Source: Oscillospiraceae bacterium (GTDB taxonomy: Bacteria > Bacillota > Clostridia > Oscillospirales > Oscillospiraceae). From it: a stretch of DNA of 64,000 nucleotides. The notes under the pieces are model-generated. The model did no database searches. It was not told the DNA's origin and saw only the letters and a list, made by a program, of their open reading frames with translations. Made by a program: the position numbers and the translations under genes. This document shows, one piece after another, positions 16,405-25,876 of this stretch (positions within the stretch are counted from its first letter, which is position 1; the number at the start of each line of letters is the position of its first letter). The stretch lies in contig JAHHRV010000002.1 in the NCBI GenBank assembly GCA_020025595.1, positions 62,001 to 126,000 on the forward strand. The letters are read 5' to 3'.

Positions 16405-18804
16405 TCACTGTTGGATTTGTGCCTTTTGATCACAGGCAACAGAGTCCATGGGAATCTGCTGCAGCACAGGCATCTGCGTCTCAATGGGATTCAGGGCTGT
16501 CTTCAGCACCGTATCCACCATATTTGCAGTCACAAAATGCAGCTTGGAACGCACCGTCTGGTCGATTTCCTCCAGATCCCGGGCATTTGCTTCCGGAATA
16601 ACAACCGTCCGGACACCGTGACGCAGAGCTGCCATGGTTTTTTCCTTCAGTCCGCCAATGGGCAGGACACGGCCGCGGATGGAGATTTCACCCGTCATTG
16701 CCACATCCCTGCGCACTGTGCGCCCAGTCAGAGCGGAAACGATTGCCGTGCAGACTGTAACACCGGCAGAGGGGCCATCCTTGGGAACTGCGCCCTCCGG
16801 GAAGTGAACATGAATATCCTTGGTCTTATAGAAATCCGGTGCAATGCCCAGTTCCTTCACATGGGAACGGATATAGCTCAGCGCTGCATGGGCGGATTCC
16901 TTCATAACATCGCCCAGGTTGCCAGTGAGTTCCAGCTTGCCGGAGCCTTCCATCACATTCACTTCGACCTCCAGCACCTCGCCGCCTACACTGGTCCAGG
17001 CAAGTCCCGTTACCAGGCCGACAGCATCTTCTGTCTCCTGCTGTTCCGGAAGATAGCGGCGAACGCCCAGCAGTTCTTCCAGATTCTTTGTCGTGACAGT
17101 GATCTTCTTGGGTGCATCCTCTTTTACAAGCATCAGATCAGCCTTACGGCAGATTTTTGCAATGAGCCGTTCCAGGCTGCGGACGCCGGATTCTCTGGTA
17201 TAGCTGCGGATGATATCCTCCAGAGCATCCTCGTTGATCTTCAGCTGGCTCTTCTTCAGGCCATGCTTCTTCAGCTGCTTGGGAATCAGATGATCTTTCG
17301 CAATCATCTTCTTCTCTTCATCGGTATAGCTGCCCAGTTCGATGATCTCCATACGATCCAGCAGAGGTCTGGGAACTGTATCCAGCGTATTTGCCGTGCA
17401 GATGAACATGACATCGCTCAGATCATAGGGTATCTCAATGTAGTGATCCCGGTATGTAGCATTCTGCTCTCCGTCCAGCACCTCAAGAAGTGCTGCACTG
17501 GGGTCTCCCCGATAGTCCGAGCCCATCTTATCCACTTCATCCAACAGAAGCAGCGGATTGCTGGAGCCGGCCTGTGTCAAGGCGCTCATGATTCTGCCGG
17601 GCATGGAACCCACATAGGTTTTCCGGTGACCGCGAATATCTGCTTCGTCACGAACGCCGCCCAGAGAAATACGGGCCATTTTGCGGTTCAGGCTTCTTGC
17701 AATAGAATATGCAATGGAAGTCTTACCGACACCGGGAGGGCCTACAAGGCAGATCACCTGAGGAGGCATCTCCGGTGCCAGCTGACGAACTGCCAGACTT
17801 TCCAGAACACGTTCCTTTACCTTGGTCATGCCAAAGTGGTCTTTATCAAGAATCTTCTGAGCGGCCTGAATGTCAATACGCTCCTTGGTCTTGACATTCC
17901 ACGGCAGCTCCAGCACAGTATCCAGATAATTGCGCAGCACAGCACCCTCGGAGGAGCCAAAGGGCTGCTTTTCCAGTCGGTCTACATCCTTCAGCAGCTT
18001 CTTTTCCGAATCTTCGCAAAGGCTGAGCTTGCGGATCTTATCCTTATAGGATGCGAACTCATCCTCATCGCCTTCCTCGCCCAGCTCCGTGCGGATCGCC
18101 TTCATCTGCTCTCTGAGGTAGTATTCCCGCTGATTCTGGTCCATGTTGGCCTTGGCTTTGTTCTGCATTTCCAGCTCGATGGTTACCATTTCGATTTCCC
18201 GGTCAAGCATCTTCAATGCTGCATCCAGGCGCATTCCGGGATTCAGCTGCTGCAGCAGCTTGATTTTATCCAGGAAGTCGAATCCGGCGTACTGTGCAAT
18301 GCTGTCGGCAATAAAGCCGGGATCGGTGGATGCCATCATTTTCAGCAGCAAAGCCTGTGCATTGTGCTGCTGCAGATCCATATATGCCTTGAATGCCATA
18401 TTGGCCTCGCGAATGGTTGCACGCATCTTTGTGGTGAGCGTATAAGGCTTATCCTCAATCATCTCCACCCGAGCGATCATATAAGGATCGGTCTGATTGA
18501 CCTCCGTGATCTGAGCACGGTACATACCGGTAACCAGCACACGAATAACATCTCCGGAAGAGCGCAGCATCTGCTTGACCTTGACAACGGTGCCGATGTT
18601 ATACAGCTGGTCTACAGAGGGATCAAAATCCATAACATCTTTTTGCGGAACCAGCATCAGAATCTGATCCTGCTCCATGGCCTTTTCCAGGGCCTTGACG
18701 CTCTTTTCCCGCGCAACATCAAAGTGAAATGTCTGCTCAGGATAAACCACAAGGCCACGGAGTGCCAATACCGGCATCTGGCCGGAAACAATAATTTCGT
18801 TCAT
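16405..18804 (-). CDS. lon: ATP-dependent protease Lon
   Basis: A 799-residue LonA. It has an N-terminal substrate domain (about 8-200), a coiled coil, an AAA+ domain with Walker A GPPGVGKTS near 353 and Walker B LLLDEVDK, and a C-terminal protease with the catalytic Ser in DGPSAGVT (near 676) and Lys in GGLKEK (near 718). It degrades damaged and regulatory proteins in the cytoplasm. The ATG at 18804 has AGAAAGGGGG. A terminator hairpin separates it from clpX, so transcription from clpX is at least partly blocked. Confidence 0.98.
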   Translation of the reverse strand: MNEIIVSGQMPVLALRGLVVYPEQTFHFDVAREKSVKALEKAMEQDQILMLVPQKDVMDFDPSVDQLYNIGTVVKVKQMLRSSGDVIRVLVTGMYRAQITEVNQTDPYMIARVEMIEDKPYTLTTKMRATIREANMAFKAYMDLQQHNAQALLLKMMASTDPGFIADSIAQYAGFDFLDKIKLLQQLNPGMRLDAALKMLDREIEMVTIELEMQNKAKANMDQNQREYYLREQMKAIRTELGEEGDEDEFASYKDKIRKLSLCEDSEKKLLKDVDRLEKQPFGSSEGAVLRNYLDTVLELPWNVKTKERIDIQAAQKILDKDHFGMTKVKERVLESLAVRQLAPEMPPQVICLVGPPGVGKTSIAYSIARSLNRKMARISLGGVRDEADIRGHRKTYVGSMPGRIMSALTQAGSSNPLLLLDEVDKMGSDYRGDPSAALLEVLDGEQNATYRDHYIEIPYDLSDVMFICTANTLDTVPRPLLDRMEIIELGSYTDEEKKMIAKDHLIPKQLKKHGLKKSQLKINEDALEDIIRSYTRESGVRSLERLIAKICRKADLMLVKEDAPKKITVTTKNLEELLGVRRYLPEQQETEDAVGLVTGLAWTSVGGEVLEVEVNVMEGSGKLELTGNLGDVMKESAHAALSYIRSHVKELGIAPDFYKTKDIHVHFPEGAVPKDGPSAGVTVCTAIVSALTGRTVRRDVAMTGEISIRGRVLPIGGLKEKTMAALRHGVRTVVIPEANARDLEEIDQTVRSKLHFVTANMVDTVLKTALNPIETQMPVLQQIPMDSVACDQKAQIQQ

Positions 18805-18840
18805 AAATATCCCCCTTTCTAGTTATTAGGGAAAATGTGA

Positions 18841-18868
18841 GAAAAAGGGGGTAGCGAGCTACCCCCTT
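18841..18868 (-). terminator. Terminator between clpX and lon
   Basis: Near-perfect hairpin AAGGGGGTAGC (18845-18855) and GCTACCCCCTT (18858-18868); on the minus strand it is followed by TTTTTC. Confidence 0.8.
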
Positions 18869-18884
18869 AGGTACAGTATTGCAG

Positions 18885-20147
18885 TTACGCTTTCGCGCCC
18901 AGCTTCTGTCTGGGGTGCTGTGCATCCCGAACCACCAGAGGATCCGCGCCATCCACGGATTCCGGGGTAATAATGACCTTCTGAACAGTCAGATCAGAGG
19001 GAATACCAAACATAATCTTGGTCATAACCTCTTCCATGACAGCACGCAGGCCTCTTGCACCGATCTGGCGCTCAACCGCCTTCTGTGCAATACGCTCCAG
19101 TGCGGTATTCTGAATCTCCAGTTCGACATTGTCAAGACCCAGGAGCTTGGTATACTGCTTGGTCAGAGCATTCTTCGGCTCGACCAGAATGCGAACAAGG
19201 TCATCCTTGCTCAGGCTCTGCAGAGATGTAATCACCGGCAGTCTGCCAACCAGTTCGGGAATAATACCGAACTTCAGCAGGTCATGGGGCTGCACCTGTG
19301 CCAGGAGCTGTCCCACATCGCGGTTCTGTTTGCTCTGAACAGGAGCATCGAAACCAATCGCAGAGCGATCGGTACGCTTTTCGATAATCTTATCCAGGCC
19401 ATCAAAAGCACCGCCGCAGATGAACAGAATGTTGGAAGTGTTCACCTGAATCATCTCTTGCTGAGGATGCTTGCGTCCGCCCTGAGGAGGAACGCTTGCG
19501 ACAGTTCCTTCCAGGATCTTCAGCAGAGCCTGCTGAACGCCTTCACCGGAAACATCGCGGGTAATGGATGTATTCTCGCTCTTACGGGCGATCTTATCCA
19601 TTTCATCAATGTAAATAATGCCATGCTCAGCCAATTCCACATCGAAATCAGCGGCCTGCAGCAGACGCAGCAGAATATTTTCCACATCGTCACCCACATA
19701 GCCAGCCTCAGTCAGAGTGGTGGCGTCCGCAATTGCGAAGGGCACATTCAGGATCTTGGCCAGGGTCTGTGCAAACAGCGTTTTGCCGCTGCCAGTGGGT
19801 CCAATCAGAAGAATGTTGCTCTTTTGCAGTTCTACATCGGAATCTGCGCCGAAATAGATCCGCTTATAGTGATTATACACTGCCACCGCCAGAGCCACCT
19901 TCGCCTGGTCCTGACCGACAATATAGCCGTCCATGTAGTTTTTCATCTCCATGGGGGTGGGAAGAGTCTCGGGAGCCCGAAGGTTCCCGCGCTCGTCAAA
20001 CTGCATTTCTTCCCGCAGAAGTTCTCCGCAGGCTGCAACGCAATCGCTGCAAATATACACACCGGGTCCGGCAATCAGCCGTTCCACCTGGTTTTCCCGC
20101 TTACCGCAGAAACTGCAGCGAATCGGCTGCTCGTTATTCTTTGCCAT
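18885..20147 (-). CDS. clpX: ATP-dependent Clp protease ATP-binding subunit ClpX
   Basis: A 420-residue AAA+ unfoldase that feeds ClpP. The N-terminal zinc-binding domain has CSFC (near 9-12) and CSDCVAAC (near 34-41). Walker A is GPTGSGKT near 115, Walker B is IIYIDEMDKI and sensor 2 is GARGLRAVME. It lies 25 bases after clpP in a tig-clpP-clpX run. Confidence 0.98.
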   Translation of the reverse strand: MAKNNEQPIRCSFCGKRENQVERLIAGPGVYICSDCVAACGELLREEMQFDERGNLRAPETLPTPMEMKNYMDGYIVGQDQAKVALAVAVYNHYKRIYFGADSDVELQKSNILLIGPTGSGKTLFAQTLAKILNVPFAIADATTLTEAGYVGDDVENILLRLLQAADFDVELAEHGIIYIDEMDKIARKSENTSITRDVSGEGVQQALLKILEGTVASVPPQGGRKHPQQEMIQVNTSNILFICGGAFDGLDKIIEKRTDRSAIGFDAPVQSKQNRDVGQLLAQVQPHDLLKFGIIPELVGRLPVITSLQSLSKDDLVRILVEPKNALTKQYTKLLGLDNVELEIQNTALERIAQKAVERQIGARGLRAVMEEVMTKIMFGIPSDLTVQKVIITPESVDGADPLVVRDAQHPRQKLGAKA

Positions 20148-20172
20148 AAACCGGTTACCTGCCTTTCAGCAA

Positions 20173-20754
20173 TCAATGGTTATAAATCACCTTATCGATC
20201 AGGCCGAATTCCTTAGCTTCCTCTGCACTCATGAAGTTGTCACGCTCACAGGCGGCGGTTACTTCCTCGATGCTGCGGCCGCAGTTCTCAGACAGGATCT
20301 TGTTCATCCGGTCCTTGATGGTCTGAAGGCGCTTCAGGTGAATAGCCATATCGGTAATCTGGCCCTGGGTACCGGCAGAAGGCTGATGAATCATGATTTC
20401 TGCATTGGGCAGAGCCATACGCTTGCCCTTGGTACCGGCAGACAGCAGGAACGCACCCATGGATGCAGCCAGGCCAACACTGATGGTGGCTACATCGCAC
20501 TTGATATACTGCATGGTATCATAGATAGCCATGCCAGCGGTGACGCTTCCGCCGGGGCTGTTGATATAAAACTGGATATCCTTGTCCGGATCCTGAGCCT
20601 CCAGATACAGCAACTGCGCAACAACCAGGCTGGCAGTGGTATCGTTGACCTCTTCGGACAGGAAAATAATGCGGTCATTCAGCAGACGGGAGAAAATATC
20701 ATAGCTGCGCTCTCCGCGGCTGGTCTGCTCGACAACATATGGTACTAAACTCAT
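20173..20754 (-). CDS. clpP: ATP-dependent Clp protease proteolytic subunit ClpP
   Basis: 193 residues. The serine protease core has FYINSPGGSV, the catalytic Ser in GLAASMGAFLL and the His in IMIHQPSAG; the C-terminal region (FMSAEEAKEFGLIDKV) is typical. The ATG at 20754 lies eight bases after GGAG; an ATG six codons upstream lacks a ribosome site. It sits 64 bases after tig. Confidence 0.98.
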   Translation of the reverse strand: MSLVPYVVEQTSRGERSYDIFSRLLNDRIIFLSEEVNDTTASLVVAQLLYLEAQDPDKDIQFYINSPGGSVTAGMAIYDTMQYIKCDVATISVGLAASMGAFLLSAGTKGKRMALPNAEIMIHQPSAGTQGQITDMAIHLKRLQTIKDRMNKILSENCGRSIEEVTAACERDNFMSAEEAKEFGLIDKVIYNH

Positions 20755-20818
20755 GGTGATGTCTCCTTTCATGGGGTTTGAAACATTCTAACCAATCTCT
20801 TTTAGATTTATTCGGAAA

Positions 20819-22114
20819 TTACTTTTCCTCAGCAGCCTTGGGAGCAACTGCAACAGCTGCATCAACGATCAGCTTAACAGTCTTGCGGGTCTTCAGGCTT
20901 GCAGTGATCTCAGCAGCGGGAACCAGCTCCTTGACCTTCTCCAGCTCCAGCTCGTAGCTCTTAGCCAGCTCAGCGTACTCGTTCTCGACTTCCTCGTCGG
21001 AAACAGTGATGTTCTCGACCTCGGTGATCTTCTCCAGAACGACATTAGCCTTAGCCTGCTTCTCAGCCATGGGCTTGAAAGCCTGACGCATGGTGTTCAT
21101 GTCGCCGCCCATCATCTTTGCGTACTGCTCAACGCTGTAGCCGCTCATCTGCAGCTGGTATGCAAAGCGCTCCATCTGGGTGTCCAGCTCAGCATCAACC
21201 AGTGCGGAGGGAACATCGACGGTAGCATTCTCGCTGACCTTGTCAACAACGCTCTGCTCGAAAGCATTGTCGATCTGCTTCTGCATGGACTCCAGCTTCT
21301 TAGCACGGATGTCAGCCTTCAGCTCTTCCAGAGTCTCGAACTCGGAAACGTCCTTAGCCAGCTCGTCGTCGATAGCGGGAACGTTGGTAACGGAGATCTT
21401 GTTCACCTTAACATGGAAAACAACAGCCTTGCCAGCCAGCTCTGCATGGTAATCCTCGGGGAAGGTGATGTCGATGTCCTTCTCTTCGCCGGCATTCATG
21501 CCAACGATCTGCTCTTCAAAACCGGGAACGAAAGAACCGGAACCCAGCTTCAGGTCAAAGTTCTCGCCCTTGCCGCCCTCGAAAGCAACGCCGTTGTCGA
21601 AGCCTTCGAAGTCGATGTTAGCGGTGTCGCCCATCTCGGCAGCACGCTCAACAGTCTCGGTGGAAGCAACATTCTGAGCCATCTGGTTCAGTTCAGCCTC
21701 GACCTGAGCCTCGGTGACTTCAGCTTCAGCCTTTTCAACCTCTACGCCCTTGTACTCGCCCAGAGTGACTTCGGGGTAAACTTCGGTAGTCATGGTGATG
21801 GTGGTGGTACCATCCTCAGCGATGTCCATATCGGTCAGGCTGGGACGGCCGACAGCCTTCAGCTCCTGCTTGACAACAGCGAACTCGTAAACTTCGGGGA
21901 AGATCTCTTCCAGACCATCTTCGAAGAAGACATGAGCGCCGTACATGGACTCGATCATCTTACGGGGAGCCTTGCCCTTACGGAAGCCGGGGATCATGAT
22001 GTTCTTGCGGGCCTTCAGGTATGCCTTCTGTGCGCCGGATTCCATGAGCTCCTTCTCGATTTCAACCACGATAGTGGCCTTGTTATCCTTTGTTTCAATG
22101 CTCTTGACATTCAT
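20819..22114 (-). CDS. tig: Trigger factor (ribosome-associated chaperone)
   Basis: 431 residues. The ribosome-binding N-terminal domain carries the signature GFRKGKAPRKMIE (about 43-56). A FKBP-type prolyl isomerase domain follows (about 155-245; GDTANIDFEGF, GSGSFVPGFEEQIVG), then the helical C-terminal chaperone domain. It binds nascent chains at the exit tunnel. It is first in the tig-clpP-clpX operon and is preceded by a clear promoter. Confidence 0.98.
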   Translation of the reverse strand: MNVKSIETKDNKATIVVEIEKELMESGAQKAYLKARKNIMIPGFRKGKAPRKMIESMYGAHVFFEDGLEEIFPEVYEFAVVKQELKAVGRPSLTDMDIAEDGTTTITMTTEVYPEVTLGEYKGVEVEKAEAEVTEAQVEAELNQMAQNVASTETVERAAEMGDTANIDFEGFDNGVAFEGGKGENFDLKLGSGSFVPGFEEQIVGMNAGEEKDIDITFPEDYHAELAGKAVVFHVKVNKISVTNVPAIDDELAKDVSEFETLEELKADIRAKKLESMQKQIDNAFEQSVVDKVSENATVDVPSALVDAELDTQMERFAYQLQMSGYSVEQYAKMMGGDMNTMRQAFKPMAEKQAKANVVLEKITEVENITVSDEEVENEYAELAKSYELELEKVKELVPAAEITASLKTRKTVKLIVDAAVAVAPKAAEEK

Positions 22115-22178
22115 CTTTAATGTTCCTCCTAAATTAAGGCTTATGTTCGCCTAATGTAGTCTTATATATAGCCGGTCT

Positions 22179-22207
22179 ATTTTATCAAAGAAACCGCCAA
22201 TTGTCCA
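22179..22207 (-). promoter_or_regulatory. Promoter of tig-clpP-clpX
   Basis: Minus strand: -35 TGGACA (22202-22207), 17-base spacer, -10 TAAAAT (22179-22184). The ATG is about 65 bases downstream with TAGGAGGA before it. No CIRCE or CtsR-like repeat was seen near it. Confidence 0.65.
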
Positions 22208-22225
22208 CTCTTTTCTCAAAAAAAC

Positions 22226-22915
22226 TTATAAAATAACTGTTACGGGCGTAAAATTAATGTAGTCGGCCGCTACCAGCCGGTACTCAACGCCTCCCCACAG
22301 GCCCTCCATGGCAAGTTTATGACTGTCGCCATGCAGATGCCCATAAAAACATCGACGCACTTCGTACTTTTCCAGCAGCTCAATGATCTCCCTGCATTCA
22401 TACCCCCGGTATCTGGGCGGATAGTGCAAAAATACCATTTTTTCCTTGTCTCCCGCCGCTTTCAGGGATGTTTCCAGCCGGATCAGCTCCCGTTTGAAAA
22501 CCTTTGTGTCGTGCTGGCCGCTGCGCTCCTCTTCAAAGAACCAGCCTCTTGTGCCGCAGATCGCCCAGTTTTCATACTCATAACAGTTGTTATTCAGAAT
22601 AAACTGATTCGTGAATTCGTTTTCCTGGCAGAACTTATAAAATTTGGCAGCCGTTGACCACCAATAATCATGGTTGCCCTTCAGAATGATCTTCCGTCCG
22701 GGAATCTCATCGATCCACGCAAAATCCGCCTTAGCTTCCGCAAGCCCCAGCGCCCAGCTCAGATCTCCGCACAGAACCGTGGTGTCCTCCGGTTTGATAA
22801 CGGACATTCCCTCTTTCAGCTTGTCCATATAGCCGACCCAGGCTCCGCCGAAAATATCCATGGGCTTTGGTGCGCCCAAACACAGATGTAAATCTCCAAT
22901 TGCGTATAGCGCCAT
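22226..22915 (-). CDS. Calcineurin-like metallophosphoesterase
   Basis: A 229-residue cytoplasmic metallophosphoesterase. All metal motifs are present: GDLHL (7-11), GDLSW, GNHDYWW and GHLHG near the C terminus. The GDLHLCLG start and the DYWW after GNH resemble the YmdB-unrelated, single-domain group common in Clostridia. The substrate cannot be told from sequence. It lies 10 bases after the threonine-synthase-like gene, in the same operon. Confidence 0.85.
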   Translation of the reverse strand: MALYAIGDLHLCLGAPKPMDIFGGAWVGYMDKLKEGMSVIKPEDTTVLCGDLSWALGLAEAKADFAWIDEIPGRKIILKGNHDYWWSTAAKFYKFCQENEFTNQFILNNNCYEYENWAICGTRGWFFEEERSGQHDTKVFKRELIRLETSLKAAGDKEKMVFLHYPPRYRGYECREIIELLEKYEVRRCFYGHLHGDSHKLAMEGLWGGVEYRLVAADYINFTPVTVIL

Positions 22916-22925
22916 ACAAGACTCC

Positions 22926-23966
22926 TTACATTTGTTTCATTCGTTCACGAAGATCGGCAACGGAAATGCCCATCGCCTTTGCTACGATATCTCTGCTGTG
23001 CAGAGGGCTCCACTGGCTGATCATCAGCGCAGATCCGTTTTCGCCTGTCATCGCCCGATAGTCCATCAGTCCGGAATAGGTCAGTGCGCTGTACGGGCAC
23101 AGAACATATCCGGTAGCACTGTATACATTCGGGATGATATCCAGCAGTCTCTGCTCGCCGACCACGAAGCCAAACATTCCCTGACGCAGTGTCGGATAGC
23201 CGGTCTGGTTGATCTCATACAGACCGCCCCGGTCGCAGGCTGCGACAAAATCTGCAACAGCCCCCTGCCCCAGCGTTTCGTAGAGCAGCCATTCAAAGCC
23301 CGTGGGCATCTGAACATCACATCTGGGCGTGTTGGTCTCAACCAGCGGTGCATCCATCTTCATCTGGCCCCGCTGCAGCAAATCCCACACGCTGCCGTTG
23401 TCATTGCAGCAGCAGATGATTGCGCCGATGGGCAGACCCATTTTTCTTGCATACCATGCAGCCATCGGAGTGACAAAATCGCCGCTTAACACAACTACAT
23501 CCTGCCTGCGCTCCAGATCAGCCTCCGTTTTATAGGAAAGCTCTGTAAACATGGCAAAAATCATGGCAATGGTTACAGCAGTCCTCGCCCACAGGGTGGG
23601 TTCTTTTGCGTTCTTGTCTGCACACAGATGCTGGGAAAGGATGCGCACCGTCCGAGAGAATTCCCCCTCCGGGTTGCGCCACAGCTCTCCCACCGTGATG
23701 CGGTAGTTGATTTCCCGCATTCTGAAAATTTCCTTGCCTGCAAGAAATTCAACATCCCTGCCTGCCATCGTGGTACCGAACAGCACATTCAGCACCTTGG
23801 CAATTACATCGTTGGATGGCAGTTGCAGGAGTTTTATAATTTCCTGCCGAGAACACTCGGGGATCTGAACCGGGACAAACAGTCCTCCGTCATCCGCCCG
23901 ATCCTGGCAAAGAGCTCTCTGCGCTGTATAAGTATCATTTTTATTTCTCGTTGATGTGTACAGCAC
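22926..23966 (-). CDS. Threonine synthase-like protein without the PLP lysine motif
   Basis: 346 residues against about 490 for threonine synthase. The N terminus (YTSTRNK ... DDGGLFVP) and the middle (MAAWYARKMGLPIGAIICCCNDNGSVWDLL) match ThrC. The expected HGPTLAFKD segment with the PLP-binding lysine is absent; that stretch is an unrelated helical sequence. So it may bind no PLP and may have another role. GTG at 23966 follows GGAGTG by seven bases and overlaps the dipeptidase gene by 26 bases, suggesting coupling. An internal deletion with later repair is less likely, because the frame is intact and neatly packed in the operon. Confidence 0.7.
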   Translation of the reverse strand: MLYTSTRNKNDTYTAQRALCQDRADDGGLFVPVQIPECSRQEIIKLLQLPSNDVIAKVLNVLFGTTMAGRDVEFLAGKEIFRMREINYRITVGELWRNPEGEFSRTVRILSQHLCADKNAKEPTLWARTAVTIAMIFAMFTELSYKTEADLERRQDVVVLSGDFVTPMAAWYARKMGLPIGAIICCCNDNGSVWDLLQRGQMKMDAPLVETNTPRCDVQMPTGFEWLLYETLGQGAVADFVAACDRGGLYEINQTGYPTLRQGMFGFVVGEQRLLDIIPNVYSATGYVLCPYSALTYSGLMDYRAMTGENGSALMISQWSPLHSRDIVAKAMGISVADLRERMKQM

Positions 23967-24912
23967 GATTCATCACTCCCATAGCATTGTTCCAATATAG
24001 ATTCCGGAGGGTCTTTTCATCCAGACCTCGCTGCAAAAGCCGGTCTGCCAATGCAGCATAGCTGTCAACGCCTGTAAATCCTGCAGGCAGTTTGTCGCAG
24101 CCATCCAGATCGCCGCCCAGAGAAATATGCTCTGCGCTGGGATCCAGCTCCAGAAAATGAAAAATATGATCACACACAGCATCCAGATCTGCGTGTTCTT
24201 CTTTAATAAATTCGGTATACAGGTTCATGCCTGCGGTGCCGCCGGTCCGGCAGATTTCCCGGTACATATCGTCTGTCAGGTTCCGGGATACATTGCACAC
24301 GCTGCGGCTGTTGGAATGGGTTGCCACAACGGGAGCCTCGGTCATTTCCATAATATCCCAGAACCCCTCGTCACTGATATGGCTCACATCCACCAGAATC
24401 CCCAGACGCTGGCATTCCCGGACATATTCTTTGCCCAGATCCGTCAGGCCGCCTCCGGTTTTGTGAGAGCCTACCAGAACATTGCGCTCATTCCATCCCA
24501 GTGTAGAAATTCGGAAACCCTGATGATAGAGTCCTTCCAGCCGTTCCGGATCAAAGCCGATTCCCGCAGGGCCTTCCAGTGTCAGGATTGCGGACATCTT
24601 CCCCTGCCGGGCATTTTCCTGAATTTCAGATGCAGACCCCGCAGGCAGGATCAGATCCTTGTTCTCTGCCAGCTCTTTCAGCAGATTCTCCAGCGCTCGG
24701 TCAAAGACTTCTTCCACCGGCCGTTGATACACTTCTGAAAAGGACGGAGTCGTAAACATCGCAAAGCACTGCGCATAGCCGCTCAGTGTCCCGGCCCGTT
24801 CCAGGTCAATGTGTCCGCTGTTCTTTCTCAGGCGACGCATATTGGCCTCGTCCCCGTCTGCATACAGCTCCATCGCTGTATCACAATGGAAATCAAATAC
24901 AGGTAATTTCAT
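23941..24912 (-). CDS. Membrane dipeptidase (peptidase M19 family)
   Basis: A 323-residue zinc dipeptidase. Metal ligands are visible in order: HCDT near residue 9, Glu in ILTLEG, VDVSH, THSNSR and GGDLDG. It splits dipeptides, in this family often L-D or dehydro forms. There is no signal peptide, so it is probably cytoplasmic. It overlaps yraN by four bases (ATGA) and the following gene by 26. Confidence 0.92.
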   Translation of the reverse strand: MKLPVFDFHCDTAMELYADGDEANMRRLRKNSGHIDLERAGTLSGYAQCFAMFTTPSFSEVYQRPVEEVFDRALENLLKELAENKDLILPAGSASEIQENARQGKMSAILTLEGPAGIGFDPERLEGLYHQGFRISTLGWNERNVLVGSHKTGGGLTDLGKEYVRECQRLGILVDVSHISDEGFWDIMEMTEAPVVATHSNSRSVCNVSRNLTDDMYREICRTGGTAGMNLYTEFIKEEHADLDAVCDHIFHFLELDPSAEHISLGGDLDGCDKLPAGFTGVDSYAALADRLLQRGLDEKTLRNLYWNNAMGVMNRAVHINEK

Positions 24913-25274
24913 GAAAATGCATCCTCCAGGTGATGGATCTCCGGCTTCGCAGTATTCATGCCGTCCGGAGCGTAAATCTCGATCACATCAAATCTTGGCT
25001 GTAACTCCGTGGGGTGCTGAGACAGATAGATCTCGGCAGTGGTGCGAATCCGGTTCTGCTTTCTTTCATCGACAAACTCTCTTGCCTGAGCAAAATCCGC
25101 ATTTTTTCGCAGCTTGACCTCTACAATTGCCAGATATTTTCTGTTCTTTGCAATGATATCGATCTCACCGAATCGGCAGCGGTAACCGCACGCTACGATT
25201 TCATATCGCTTCTTGCGCAGATACTCCGCCGCAAGCGCCTCGCCCCAGGCTCCCGTCAGATTATTTTTCCCCAT
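24909..25274 (-). CDS. YraN family protein (UPF0102)
   Basis: A 121-residue nuclease-like protein with the restriction-endonuclease fold. GEIDII and IVEVK form the E...D...E-x-K site. It starts inside the rnhB 3' end (14-base overlap), the usual rnhB-yraN pairing. The role is unknown. Confidence 0.9.
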   Translation of the reverse strand: MGKNNLTGAWGEALAAEYLRKKRYEIVACGYRCRFGEIDIIAKNRKYLAIVEVKLRKNADFAQAREFVDERKQNRIRTTAEIYLSQHPTELQPRFDVIEIYAPDGMNTAKPEIHHLEDAFS

Positions 25275-25866
25275 AGAACTTCTTCAGAAATGTCCTGCGA
25301 TGCACAGGAGATGCTCCGAGCTCCCGAAGAGCCTCATAATGCTTCTTGGTGCCGTAACCCTTGTGCACTTCAAAGCCATACTGGGGGTATTCCTCTGCCA
25401 GCTTTTCCATGTACTCATCACGGGTCACCTTTGCAAGGATGGATGCCGCTGCAATATTGGCGCTGCGGCTGTCACCCTTGACAACCGTCATCACTTCCAT
25501 ACCGAAGTCTGTTTCCCGATTGCCGTCGATCAGTGCAAAATCCGCCTTGCCGTCCAGCTGTGCAATTGCACGCTTCATAGCAAGGAAGGTTGCCTGAAGA
25601 ATATTCATTTCGTCAATTTCTGCTTCCGATGCGAAGGCGATTCCGTATGCAATTGCCTGCTCCTGAATGATTGGAAACAGCTCCCGGCGCTTTTTGTCTG
25701 TCAGCTTCTTGCTGTCATTCAGGCCCGGAATCTCCAGATGCTCCGGCAGGATCACCGCAGCTGCGCACACAGGTCCTGCAAGAGGTCCACGGCCCGCTTC
25801 ATCCACGCCGCAAATTACGCCAACGCCCTTTTCTTTCAGAGCGTCCTCAATTTCCCAAAGACTCAT
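25261..25866 (-). CDS. rnhB: Ribonuclease HII
   Basis: 201 residues. GVDEAGRGPLAGPV carries the first acidic pair; LNDSKKLT, LIDGN and AAASILAKVTRDEYM follow. It removes ribonucleotides and RNA from RNA-DNA hybrids. The ATG at 25866 has GAGGTG six bases upstream; a longer frame would begin 13 codons earlier inside the end of rbgA. It lies 10 bases after rbgA, the Bacillus order rbgA-rnhB. Confidence 0.95.
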   Translation of the reverse strand: MSLWEIEDALKEKGVGVICGVDEAGRGPLAGPVCAAAVILPEHLEIPGLNDSKKLTDKKRRELFPIIQEQAIAYGIAFASEAEIDEMNILQATFLAMKRAIAQLDGKADFALIDGNRETDFGMEVMTVVKGDSRSANIAAASILAKVTRDEYMEKLAEEYPQYGFEVHKGYGTKKHYEALRELGASPVHRRTFLKKFYGEK

Positions 25867-25876
25867 ATTCTCCACC

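Noticed and set aside
16411..18822. 803-codon open frame on the plus strand
   Set aside because: Antisense to lon over its whole length; codon mirror of a real gene.
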